Assembly: GCA_023250635.1 (NCBI GenBank)
Contig: JAHFAI010000008.1
Location: 1-55,138 of the forward strand
DNA: 55,138 nt
Direction of reading: 5' to 3'
DNA from: Deltaproteobacteria bacterium
GTDB taxonomy: Bacteria; Bdellovibrionota_B; Oligoflexia; Oligoflexales; Bog-1112
A model generated the notes under the pieces. The model made no database searches and was not told the origin of the DNA. It was given only the letters and a program-made list of their open reading frames with translations. Every line of letters begins with the position of its first letter. Position 1 is the first letter of the stretch. A program made the translations under genes and the position numbers. Of this stretch, positions 7,768-17,403 are shown piece by piece.

Positions 7768-10737
7768 ATGTTAAAAATTTTTTATATACTATTTTTATTA
7801 AACTTACTTTCCTCTAGTCTCCATGCCTCAGACTCAGACATAGATGGCGTAGCATCTAATCCCCAAGAGACCGGTGAGGAAATCGATCTAGTCCGCTTTC
7901 TCGACAAAGAGGACCAGGCCAGTTTGAGTGAGATTTTTAGCCTGCCAGAAAACACGGCTATTGCCGAAGATGATCAAATATTTTTTAATCTCTTCTTCAA
8001 TTTAGCTGATCTGGTTATCGATGCAGAGGGTCAATTCGCTAGAAAAAACATCAGCTATATAACAACTCTCCGTGCTGCTGAAAAAGGCCTCTTGAGCGGA
8101 GCTGGAATAGATGCAATTCCGCTTTTTAGCGCTCTCTTACAGAAAGGCATTGGCTTTTCTGAAATTTTAGCCCTTGTTCAGGAAAGTATGAGATATGAAA
8201 ATCGACTTTACCCGATTCTCTTTCTTTTAAAAGATTTACTCAATACAGCAAAAACCACCAATAGTAGCAAGGCCTGTCAGATTTATTCACTAGCAAGCGA
8301 AGCGGCCCACAGAGCGATGACTATTCCTAAGGCTACTCCAGAGGCGTTGAATATTTTTATTCATCTCTGTCGTGAAAATTTTGGTTTTGGACACGCCTTA
8401 GAAGCTGGTCTTATCGGGCTAAAAGTTGCGGTAACACGCTCTAAAGCTGAGGAGCTCTTAAAAATTGTCTTCACCGCCGCACCGACTTTTTTTAATAAAA
8501 AAAATAAACATCGCACTTTATTAGAAATAATTAATACGTTAATGACCACAGAATCAGGTAAATTATTGATTTTAGATGCCATGATTTTTAACCTAAAAAG
8601 AGGCGAAACCTTTGGCGATGATGAATTATCTACGGCCAACAAAATTTGTTATGATTCAGAAAATTTGAGCGAAGCGTTTCACAGGCAGGCGAGGGGAAGG
8701 GCCTTGCTGCTTTTTACCCTTCTTTTTCAAAATGAAAAAATCATCAATAGCCAACAACTTCTCCAGATCAGTTATAAAAATCAGCTAAACATTTTAGCCA
8801 CCGCTCGTGCAGGGATGAATGAGCCGCAACTCTGCATTTTGTCTCTACATCTCTATTCTGCCCTTGTGGATCAAAATTTTGTTGGTGCAGGCAACGCTGC
8901 TGCCATCGCTGCGCAGATAGAAACAAAGCAGCCAGAAGTTCGAGCAGCAGTCCTACACCTATATTTATCTCTGATAGAAAGAGGCAAAAGAACTGTTTTT
9001 GAAAGTGCTGCAAATGCAGCTCATGAAGGAATGCAGGTCCCCGAGACCAAAGAGGTTTCACTTCGAATTTTTCGCCTGCTGGCTGAGCAGGAATTTATCA
9101 GCGAATATGCGTTTCCTGCTGCTTTGCAGGGAAGTGCTTGTGCGCTCGTCCAAGAAGAGGCACTGCATCTGAGTACGATTCTTATAAAGCGCGGCATTGG
9201 TCATCAAGAATTTTGCGGTGCTGCCCATAGCGGGATGAAAGAGCGTAAATCACGTGGATATGCTCTTGGACTCTTCCCGGCGTTAGTAGAAAAAGGTTTA
9301 TTAACAGGTCTCGCTATTGAGGCTGCGCGCATAGGTGTTAAAGCAAGAGAAGTCCAGAATAAGAAAAAAGCTTTTCTTATTTATAGAGAGCTGGTAATTA
9401 AAAATCTCGCTGGCACTGAGGCAGTAAAAGCGGTTTATTATGCCTTACAAACGCATCATTCCCTCCCCCTTCTTGAGTTGCTTGAGGCGCTTGTTTTAAA
9501 GGAGTTAATTGATCGCAACACCGTAATTGCTGCTGCTAAATTAGGTTTACTAAAAAGCGAGACGGCAAAATTCTCTTTCAAATTACTAGAGACGCTCGTT
9601 AAACTGGGTAGCGAATCTCTAAGAGAATTCGTCGCTGATCTTGCCAAAGAGGACAGTCTTTTTAGGAAATACGGACGTGTTGATCTACCTCTTTTTGAAA
9701 AAGAATTCACCTCTCAATTTCGACAACCTCATTTATCTCATTTCAGAGAAAGAATGGGGTCAACTTTTGACGCTAAAAATACTGATGCGATGATAGTAGA
9801 TTTACTAGAGCATGGAGAAATTCCTCTACCGAAGTTGAAAGCAGATGAGCGGATTTTTTGGGAAGTTGCCAACAAAGATTTACTAGGAGCATTTTCTGAA
9901 TTAATTGCTTTCATTGGTATTGAAAATTTACAGAGCAAAAAGCGAAGAACCTATTTTGTTTTGAAAGTCCCTGAAAGTACCCATAGCAGAGAAGAAGCGT
10001 TTTGGATCAACAAAGCATATGAAGACTGTAGATTCCCCTTAATTAGGGCAGTAGTGACCGAGACTTCGGAAAAGGTTAGACCTTATAAATTACGCTTTGC
10101 CTGGCATGAAGAAATTTTTCGATCTGGCTGTAGACACTTCGAACTGTTGCACAGCGCTCCAGGGATGAGCTTACAAAATTTTTATAGAGAATTTGGCTCG
10201 CTTAATCTCGATCTAAATTTAGATGGTTCAATTTCTGGGGCTAACAAGTTTTTGGATGAGAGTAAGTGGGATCTAATCCAAGAAGCATATGAAGCATGGG
10301 GGGCAACCCTAGGGAGTTTTTTCACGGTTAATGACCTCCCTTTAGGTCATGAAGGTCTAGATTGTCATTATAAAAATATTTTTTATGATTCTAAATCGAA
10401 AACCATTACTATGATTGATTTAGAAGCACTTGGCATGTGTCAAAATGGCTCGAAATTTATGTCAGCTCTTAGGAGTTTGTCATATGCGCTTCCTCAGTAT
10501 GCCATTACTGTTGCTGTTAAAGTACCCTTTGATAGTAACCATTCGATGGCTGATTTTACTGCCTTTACAGAGCTGGCTGAGCAATATTCTCGTTTGATCA
10601 ATGATCATATTTTAGTTCGCAATCAACGCCTCAAAGAGGCTTTTGCTAGGGCCTTTTCCCAGAACTATAAATTACTACCACAATTTACGGTGTATAAAAA
10701 AATAATGGAAATGATGAGCACAGCAAAACCTGATTAG
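7768..10737 (+). CDS. Large secreted protein: N-terminal helical-repeat region plus C-terminal APH/kinase-like domain
   Basis: Signal peptide MLKIFYILFLLNLLSSSLHAS. Repetitive helical pattern through the first ~600 aa. C-terminal 'GLDCHYKNIFYDSKSKTITMIDLEALG' resembles the D.H..N...D(F/L)E motif of APH-fold kinases. Confidence 0.5.
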   Translation: MLKIFYILFLLNLLSSSLHASDSDIDGVASNPQETGEEIDLVRFLDKEDQASLSEIFSLPENTAIAEDDQIFFNLFFNLADLVIDAEGQFARKNISYITTLRAAEKGLLSGAGIDAIPLFSALLQKGIGFSEILALVQESMRYENRLYPILFLLKDLLNTAKTTNSSKACQIYSLASEAAHRAMTIPKATPEALNIFIHLCRENFGFGHALEAGLIGLKVAVTRSKAEELLKIVFTAAPTFFNKKNKHRTLLEIINTLMTTESGKLLILDAMIFNLKRGETFGDDELSTANKICYDSENLSEAFHRQARGRALLLFTLLFQNEKIINSQQLLQISYKNQLNILATARAGMNEPQLCILSLHLYSALVDQNFVGAGNAAAIAAQIETKQPEVRAAVLHLYLSLIERGKRTVFESAANAAHEGMQVPETKEVSLRIFRLLAEQEFISEYAFPAALQGSACALVQEEALHLSTILIKRGIGHQEFCGAAHSGMKERKSRGYALGLFPALVEKGLLTGLAIEAARIGVKAREVQNKKKAFLIYRELVIKNLAGTEAVKAVYYALQTHHSLPLLELLEALVLKELIDRNTVIAAAKLGLLKSETAKFSFKLLETLVKLGSESLREFVADLAKEDSLFRKYGRVDLPLFEKEFTSQFRQPHLSHFRERMGSTFDAKNTDAMIVDLLEHGEIPLPKLKADERIFWEVANKDLLGAFSELIAFIGIENLQSKKRRTYFVLKVPESTHSREEAFWINKAYEDCRFPLIRAVVTETSEKVRPYKLRFAWHEEIFRSGCRHFELLHSAPGMSLQNFYREFGSLNLDLNLDGSISGANKFLDESKWDLIQEAYEAWGATLGSFFTVNDLPLGHEGLDCHYKNIFYDSKSKTITMIDLEALGMCQNGSKFMSALRSLSYALPQYAITVAVKVPFDSNHSMADFTAFTELAEQYSRLINDHILVRNQRLKEAFARAFSQNYKLLPQFTVYKKIMEMMSTAKPD

Positions 10738-13508
10738 TAACGCACCACCCCCACCACACAGTTCCCATCATTTACCGCATATTGGCGATTGCTCGCCACA
10801 AAACGTATATCCGAGAGTTTGCCATCCACATAGAAAGGGCTGAGCTTAAAGCGTGCTCGTTCCTGCGCTTTAAGCGCATCATTCTCGGGATCGAGAGCAT
10901 AAAAATTGATCTTTGGAGATTCTACCAACTCTTGCAGAACATGCTCGACCCCACTGAGCAACACTGTGCTCAGCAGCTCGTCTACCTCCTCTCCCGACAT
11001 TTCACTAAGAACGTAAAACGCCTGTGCCCCCGACGCAGTGGTAGAGGTACCGCTTTCTTTGAGAACAAACCGCCGCTCATCAGGATTCAAATCAGCCAGT
11101 TCTTCGACTCGTAGCTGAGCACCTGTTAAGGTCTTGATTTGAGCATCGCGAGCTACAATCCAGGTTCGAGGAAGATGTCGAGAAAGAATGCTGAGATGTT
11201 CCGGGTGCAGCAAGCTGCGCCAGCGCTCAGCCAGGGCGGGATGCCAAAACAAACCAAGCCACTGTTTTTCATCAAGGCCTTGACAGCAGGTATTGATATC
11301 AAAAATAGCTCCGGCAAGCAGTGCCTCAAGAATAGCGCTTATACCCAGATGATGGCTTTCAGCTATTTCATAAATATCAACAAAACGATCGACAGCATGA
11401 ATAGGGCGCGGTTCACGAAAGCGCTCGTTAAGCCAAAGGGTTCGCCCATCAAAGCGCAGCGACCCCAAATTATCTTCGCTAAGTACGACAATATTATCCA
11501 AACCCTCATGCTCACGTAATAATTGCGCAAAGGAGCGCGCATCATCGGGAAGATCCTCAAAATACTCATGCGGCGCCGTCACCAAGGCCAGAGTTTGTTC
11601 TCGTTGCTGCAGCTCTCGCACCAGTGGTGCATACACACGCACGAGACTCTTTTCTCGCGATAAACCGTATTGCAGCCCCATTATGGCGGTATCAGCTCGG
11701 GCGCCTACCGTGATTTCCAGCTCTACCAATTTGACATTCCACTGTTCATCACAGACCACATCAGGACGAATCAAGCGCGGTAGACCCTGCAGCGGATGAC
11801 GGTTGAGCAGAGCATAACTGGGGCTAAATTTTTTTTCGAGCTGCTGCAAAACCCAGGTTTCTTCATGCATAATCCGCGAGGCAGCAGCAAAGAAGTCAGA
11901 TAATGCCGGTCCAATTTCCTTAAGCTGCTGAATAGTGCTGGTCGGCAAAGAAAAGGCATCAGCTGCAACCCACCAACTCAATTGTTCACCAGGATTGTAG
12001 TGGTCGAGGCGACGATCGAGATCATCTTTTACCTGGATTAAGCGCTTGCGACGCTGCTCGTCCAGGGGACTTAAGGAGAGCGAGGGGAGGCTTAGGGGTG
12101 AAGAAGCGGAGCCCTGCTCTACTTCCAAGAGTTCTTCAAGCGCTCTGTGCAAGCGGGATTTATCCCAAGGAAAAAACCAGAGAATCACCCCAGCCACTAA
12201 ACCCAAGAGAGCCATTAGAACTAAAGCGGCATCGGAGGCAGGTAAGTTAAATATACTGAGCGGTACTGCTCCGAGTTCAAGCTCTTCCCCTTGAAAAGCT
12301 TCCACCAAACTAGGAATGGCATCGCGCAGTTCTTCGCCGTGCCCCCCAAGCATCAGGGTGAATACCCCGAGACTAGCAAGGCCCATTAACTCCGCGCCTT
12401 GATTGATTATTGAACCAAGGGTAGCTCGCTGGGAGGAGGGCAAATAAGCATGCAGCATGCTATCGGCCAGGGGATCCCAGAGATCATCGATCCCATTGAA
12501 AAATAAAAAGAGACACAGCACCACCCCAAGGCTTGGTCCGGTAAAAAAAACCAAACTTGCGGCGGCAATAATTACGACTAAGAGAGTAAGAATGGTGGGA
12601 AGTTGAAAATGCCGAGCCAGAACTAATGTCAATGGTGGGGTAACAAAGCCAAGGAGATCATTAGCCACGGCAAAAGGAGCGAGGTCTTTGGGGTTAAGCC
12701 CCTTGGTGAGCAGAGAAAGCTCAAAGGCATCACCGGTAATGGCAGTGACAAAAGAGATAAGCAGAGTGATTGCGGCAAAGGCAGTAAGCGAAGAGGAGCG
12801 GCGAAATGCCCCCAAGGCTGCTTGCAAAGTTTCGCGCTGCCACCATTTCATTGTTTTTTCGTCTTCAGCTCTCCTTCGCGCCGAAATTTTGTGCTCGGGG
12901 ATATTAAGCAGTAACAGAGCCGAAAGCAATTGCCCCAACGCCGCCAGGATCCATAAAGCGGCAATCCAACTGAGGTCGACCACCACCCAACTTAATAAGG
13001 CCCAGGTAGCGAGGCCCGAAATAACACCACCAGAGGAGCTCAGCGAACGCCCGCGGGCAAAATATGCAGAGGTGAGATCTCGGCGTTTTAGGGCAATCAG
13101 GTTGTCAACCACCCAGGCTTCTTCCGCACCTGAAACCAAGGTTTGACCCAAACCTTCAATAGCAAAAGCTCCACAAAGAAGCAGCAATTGGGGAAAGCCT
13201 TCGAGCAATAAAGCCAGGGGTACGAGAAACCATCCAACGCTACTAATCGCCTCGCCGAGAACAACGGAAACTTTACGCCCCCAACGATCGGCAACCATTC
13301 CGGTGGGGATCTCTAAGCAAAAGACCACGATATGTTCCACCAGCAAGGGGATGAGTGCCCAGCTCGGCTCGGGCACCACCAAGAGCAGAAATACAAACTG
13401 AAAAGGTTGGACGATATTAAGGAGTTCAGCAACAAAATTTGCTTTATAGAAACCACCAAGATAATGACGTTCGTCCCGAGAGGGGATCAACAGCGAAAGT
13501 ACATTCAC
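10734..13508 (-). CDS. MFS transporter fused to C-terminal ATP-grasp-like domain
   Basis: aa ~1-440 multi-TM MFS with 'GMVADRWGRKVSVVLGEAISSVGW'. C-terminal soluble part has 'RPDVVCDEQWNVKLVELEITVGARAD', 'RFVLKESGTSTTASGAQAF', 'VLQELVESPKINFY', 'RARFKLSPFYVDGKLSDIRFVASNRQ'. Confidence 0.65.
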   Translation of the reverse strand: MNVLSLLIPSRDERHYLGGFYKANFVAELLNIVQPFQFVFLLLVVPEPSWALIPLLVEHIVVFCLEIPTGMVADRWGRKVSVVLGEAISSVGWFLVPLALLLEGFPQLLLLCGAFAIEGLGQTLVSGAEEAWVVDNLIALKRRDLTSAYFARGRSLSSSGGVISGLATWALLSWVVVDLSWIAALWILAALGQLLSALLLLNIPEHKISARRRAEDEKTMKWWQRETLQAALGAFRRSSSLTAFAAITLLISFVTAITGDAFELSLLTKGLNPKDLAPFAVANDLLGFVTPPLTLVLARHFQLPTILTLLVVIIAAASLVFFTGPSLGVVLCLFLFFNGIDDLWDPLADSMLHAYLPSSQRATLGSIINQGAELMGLASLGVFTLMLGGHGEELRDAIPSLVEAFQGEELELGAVPLSIFNLPASDAALVLMALLGLVAGVILWFFPWDKSRLHRALEELLEVEQGSASSPLSLPSLSLSPLDEQRRKRLIQVKDDLDRRLDHYNPGEQLSWWVAADAFSLPTSTIQQLKEIGPALSDFFAAASRIMHEETWVLQQLEKKFSPSYALLNRHPLQGLPRLIRPDVVCDEQWNVKLVELEITVGARADTAIMGLQYGLSREKSLVRVYAPLVRELQQREQTLALVTAPHEYFEDLPDDARSFAQLLREHEGLDNIVVLSEDNLGSLRFDGRTLWLNERFREPRPIHAVDRFVDIYEIAESHHLGISAILEALLAGAIFDINTCCQGLDEKQWLGLFWHPALAERWRSLLHPEHLSILSRHLPRTWIVARDAQIKTLTGAQLRVEELADLNPDERRFVLKESGTSTTASGAQAFYVLSEMSGEEVDELLSTVLLSGVEHVLQELVESPKINFYALDPENDALKAQERARFKLSPFYVDGKLSDIRFVASNRQYAVNDGNCVVGVVRY

Positions 13509-15436
13509 CTGGTTTTTCTCCCCTCATACTCTGCTGAAGGAATGAGATCGTATTCCACTCGGGAAGGATAGTTCCCTCCTCCATAGAGGGTAATCGTCGC
13601 CGGACAACTGCGGCTCTCACTGGCGAGGTCACCTCCTGTGCAGGGATTGACATCAAAGCGTAAGTAGGCTGCTGAGGCGATTTGCAAGCGCAGCAGATGA
13701 CCGACAGCGAGTACATGGCCGAGATGCCAGAGATCAATAATGAATTCTCGAATTGAACCGATCGCAATTAAGCGAGGTTCGGCAAAACCCTTTTCAGCAA
13801 AACGTCCGCGCAAAATTCCATCACTGAGATAAATACTCCGCCCATCAGGGTACACATCGTAAAGGGCAGCGGTAAGATCAAAATCAGGAACATCTGCCGA
13901 GGCATAGAGCACCGCCTGCACCGGTCCAATGATTGCCCAACTCTCTTGCAAAACTGGTCCATCGCAGAGGATCATATCAGTTCGTGATTTTTGCAGAGGA
14001 GCATTGTCAAAGGGGAGCCGTTCTCCATCTATCTCCTGAGGGGCAAAGGGGGTGGGATCGCTGGGATCAAAATAGTAGCTGCAGCGACTGCCGTAGTAGG
14101 GTGGCTTGCTTATCAGGCTTTTGCTGCGCCCATCGAGATTTAGGTAGAGAGCTGTGGTTTGGCGCTGAGGAACAGGCCAGGAAGCGAACTCACACCAGCG
14201 ATTAATTCCGGTGATAAAGAGCTGCACGCTTGCCTGATTGCTGGCACCAAAAGGAATATCCAGAAGATGATGATCAAACCACGCAAGTTCGTCATTAAGG
14301 GTGTTACGTGCTGCTCCACGCTCAATAGCAACTTGGTCGCGCTCGGGCAGATCATCGCAGTCGGGGGCCTGCAAATGATGGTCCCAGGGCCCCATGAGAA
14401 GACGTAATTTGTTCGATGGCTCGTCTCGGCCTTGTTTTAAAGCTCTAAAAAAGCTGGTAGCACCCTTACCATTACCATCCCACCACCCCGAAATAAACAG
14501 GGTCGGTGCTTTTATCTTGTGAATTTGCGGTAAAATAGCGCGTTTGTGCCAAAAATCGTCCCACTGCCAATGTTTAAGCCATTCTCGAAATATGGGATGA
14601 TAAATTCCCAGACGGATATCGATTTCATTGAACGGTCGGGCATTCAAGGCCTCATCGAGCAAGCGATCATGCTCCTGCTCTTCAGGACTGTCTTTTGGCT
14701 CTTCACCCTCCTCGTTCTCATCTCGGCGAGAGGATGTATCTCCATCGCCACCAAGCTCTGCCGGTTCAGGACTCTCGTTCGTTCCGAGGCAGACCCTTCC
14801 CGTCATATCAAGCAACCAGAATAAATCATTCAAATCATAGGCTCCCCCTTGAAAAGGGACGTTGCTGAAGGGATCGCCTGGAGCAACTCCCACCACCATG
14901 GCTTGCAATGCGGGGGGGGCATCAATAGCTGCCATAAGCTGGTTATAGCCAGCGTAAGAGTGTCCCCGGGTACCAATGCGCCCATTGCAGTAGCCATGGG
15001 TCGCAAGCCAGGAAATAACCGCTTGTCCATCTGCACGATCATGGGTAAGTGGCTCCCATTCCCCCTGGGAGCGATAGCGTCCGCGACAATCTATAGCTAG
15101 AAACAGATAACCCCGCGAAGCATAAAGCCGGCCAAGAGGAGCCAGAGTTTGGGCTCCGTAGGGGGTTATTTCAATAATCCCAGGAAAAGGCCCCGTGCCG
15201 CGCAGCACGGGAATATAAAGATCTCCCCGTAAATAATAACGTCCTTCATCTACTGCAATACTGACATTAGTGTGCATGGCATCGTCAGCCGCCGGAATTG
15301 GATAGGGCGCACTGCCAACATCGCGACCATTATGCCCCCAGTGCAGCTGCTTTTGCTGCCAACGAGCAGCTTCTGGAAGCTCTCCCCCTCTAGACCAAGA
15401 TCCTGCGGGTATAACGATTTTTTTTTTGACATCCAC
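13505..15436 (-). CDS. CocE/NonD-family (S15) hydrolase
   Basis: 'GHSYAGYNQLMAA' nucleophile elbow, 'ISGWWDGNG', 'LLMGPWDHH', C-terminal jelly-roll-like region. 4-bp overlap with the downstream MFS gene. Confidence 0.9.
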   Translation of the reverse strand: MDVKKKIVIPAGSWSRGGELPEAARWQQKQLHWGHNGRDVGSAPYPIPAADDAMHTNVSIAVDEGRYYLRGDLYIPVLRGTGPFPGIIEITPYGAQTLAPLGRLYASRGYLFLAIDCRGRYRSQGEWEPLTHDRADGQAVISWLATHGYCNGRIGTRGHSYAGYNQLMAAIDAPPALQAMVVGVAPGDPFSNVPFQGGAYDLNDLFWLLDMTGRVCLGTNESPEPAELGGDGDTSSRRDENEEGEEPKDSPEEQEHDRLLDEALNARPFNEIDIRLGIYHPIFREWLKHWQWDDFWHKRAILPQIHKIKAPTLFISGWWDGNGKGATSFFRALKQGRDEPSNKLRLLMGPWDHHLQAPDCDDLPERDQVAIERGAARNTLNDELAWFDHHLLDIPFGASNQASVQLFITGINRWCEFASWPVPQRQTTALYLNLDGRSKSLISKPPYYGSRCSYYFDPSDPTPFAPQEIDGERLPFDNAPLQKSRTDMILCDGPVLQESWAIIGPVQAVLYASADVPDFDLTAALYDVYPDGRSIYLSDGILRGRFAEKGFAEPRLIAIGSIREFIIDLWHLGHVLAVGHLLRLQIASAAYLRFDVNPCTGGDLASESRSCPATITLYGGGNYPSRVEYDLIPSAEYEGRKTR

Positions 15437-15439
15437 TTT

Positions 15440-16333
15440 TTAGCCTAGCCTCCATAGATCGATAAAATCACCAAGCTGCCCGTTACCGACAAGATGAGAT
15501 TGTCCACTTAACCACCAGCCCCCCGTCTTGTGCCTATAGCGCAGCAAGTGCTTTCCCCCAGGAGAATGCACCACAATCCGTCTGTGCTGAGTTGCTGCCT
15601 GATCTTTCCCAAAGAAGTAACCCGCTGCGGCGGTAGCCGCTGAGCCACAGGAAGCGGTCAGCCGTTTTACCCCACGTTCTACGGTTAACAATGAAATTTC
15701 GCTGGGATGAACAAACATCACCAAGCTGACATTAACTCCCCCGGGAAAACTAATCAGGGCTGCGAGTTCCTGAGCAAACAGCTCGCAGGGAGAAAAGCGC
15801 TTTTCACAGAAATCAAAGGCTAGGTTGTCGGGGGGGGCTACAAGGACATGAGGCTCGCCGGCAATAAGCAAGCCATAGATTCTCGCGCCTACTTCTGCTG
15901 ACAAAGGAGCAAAATTTCTCAAGGTGGTAAGTATCGGTGAACAAGCTATAGCATGATTTCGGTCTTTGCCGACAATAACCAGCCTAATTCCAACCGCGGT
16001 TTCAATGAAAACTCGGCGATTTTTATAGACTTTTTGACAGGAAAAATCTGCTTTTCTCAGAACTTCCAGGGTTAAAAGCAAGCCATTGCCACAGAAATTT
16101 GCCTCACGACCATCGCCACCGAAAACTCGCATTCGAGCTCTTGCTTGTGTCGAAGCTTCAATAACGATAAAATCATCCACAAAATGACTTAGGCATATTC
16201 TCCTGCTGATTTTACCCAGTGTTTCTGCGGACACAGGGGTATCTGCTCCGCGCATATCCGCTACGAGAAAGCGATTACCGTTAACATGACCGTAGTAAGC
16301 AGAAATATGCTCAAGCATCGCAAAAATCCTCAC
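15440..16333 (-). CDS. Diaminopimelate epimerase-like protein (divergent)
   Basis: 'RMRVFGGDGREANFCGNGLLLTLEVL' (first catalytic Cys motif CGNG) and 'SLLTVERGVKRLTASCGSAATAAAGYFF' (second Cys). Second motif diverges from canonical GET.ACG(T/S)G. Confidence 0.75.
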   Translation of the reverse strand: MRIFAMLEHISAYYGHVNGNRFLVADMRGADTPVSAETLGKISRRICLSHFVDDFIVIEASTQARARMRVFGGDGREANFCGNGLLLTLEVLRKADFSCQKVYKNRRVFIETAVGIRLVIVGKDRNHAIACSPILTTLRNFAPLSAEVGARIYGLLIAGEPHVLVAPPDNLAFDFCEKRFSPCELFAQELAALISFPGGVNVSLVMFVHPSEISLLTVERGVKRLTASCGSAATAAAGYFFGKDQAATQHRRIVVHSPGGKHLLRYRHKTGGWWLSGQSHLVGNGQLGDFIDLWRLG

Positions 16334-17377
16334 CAGAGGTTATTTGCAGAGATAGCAAGGAGCAGCCGAGGTGCCAAGAGACACCTACACCAGGCAGTAA
16401 TCTTCCTCGGACTGACTCTTTCTCTCTCCTCCGCTGCAGTCGATCCTCCCGACAGTGAGGGGAGAAAACTTATCTCGGGCATAGTCCTGCATCATGGGGT
16501 TGGGGGGGCCAAGCTGGAAATCAGTGGCAAAGCTGATATGGAAACATCGCGAGCCATTACTGCTGACACACCTTTTCTCATTGGTTCTGCCTCGAAAACG
16601 TTCGCCGCGGTTGCAATACTGACTTTGGTTGATCAAAAGCTTGTAACACTTACTGACCCAGTACGAAAATATTTTCCCGAATCCCCAGCAGCTTGGCTTG
16701 CAGATCCCAAAGGAGTTCCTACTATTCACCATCTGCTTAGTCATACTTCAGGTATTCCTGAGGCCTATAACGAAGCTATAGTCGAGGAAAAACTCTTCCG
16801 CGATAAGCTCACTTTTGAGCAGCTCTTTGCTGCAATCAGTCACCGCTCATTAATTTTTTCTCCCGGCAAAAAATTTGCTTATTCAAACACGGGCTATATT
16901 ATCCTGGGAGAAATAATTCGGCGAGTTAGTCAGCAAAGCTACGGTGAATATTTACAGCAGAGTATGTTTGCCCCCTTAGGGATGCAGCAAACCACTGTTG
17001 GCAGTCCTCTTGCCAATCTCGCGGCTCTCTCCTATGTACTTATTCATGGTAAAAGCAAAGAATACCAACGTTATTTCGAGATCAATGAGAAGCATGTGGA
17101 TGACACCTTTGTTGACGGCAATATTTATAGCAGTGCCAACGACCTCTTGCTGTGGATGCGAGCGCTATTTTCAGGAAAAATTCTCTCCTCAGCTTCACTG
17201 CAGGCGATGCTTACCAACCATAGCTCTGGCTACGGATATGGAATCAACATCAAAAAAGAGCTCCCTGGGACGACTATATATGACCACGAGGGGGAATGGA
17301 TCGGCTACCATGCTTTAATCCGATTTATACCAAAAACAACAGAGACTTATATCCTACTCGAGAATCTTATCCCTTGA
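16286..17377 (+). CDS. Serine beta-lactamase-like hydrolase (class C/esterase family)
   Basis: SxxK in 'FLIGSASKTFAAVAIL', YxN in 'KKFAYSNTGYIILGEII', 'HLLSHTSGIPE'. N-terminal hydrophobic segment. Confidence 0.88.
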   Translation: MTVVSRNMLKHRKNPHQRLFAEIARSSRGAKRHLHQAVIFLGLTLSLSSAAVDPPDSEGRKLISGIVLHHGVGGAKLEISGKADMETSRAITADTPFLIGSASKTFAAVAILTLVDQKLVTLTDPVRKYFPESPAAWLADPKGVPTIHHLLSHTSGIPEAYNEAIVEEKLFRDKLTFEQLFAAISHRSLIFSPGKKFAYSNTGYIILGEIIRRVSQQSYGEYLQQSMFAPLGMQQTTVGSPLANLAALSYVLIHGKSKEYQRYFEINEKHVDDTFVDGNIYSSANDLLLWMRALFSGKILSSASLQAMLTNHSSGYGYGINIKKELPGTTIYDHEGEWIGYHALIRFIPKTTETYILLENLIP

Positions 17378-17403
17378 TCGTTAGATTTTGCTGAAAAAGA
17401 ATG

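Noticed and set aside
12688-13146. 152-aa plus-strand ORF inside the MFS gene
   Set aside because: Antisense to a well-supported coding region and low-complexity Arg/Ser/Ala content.
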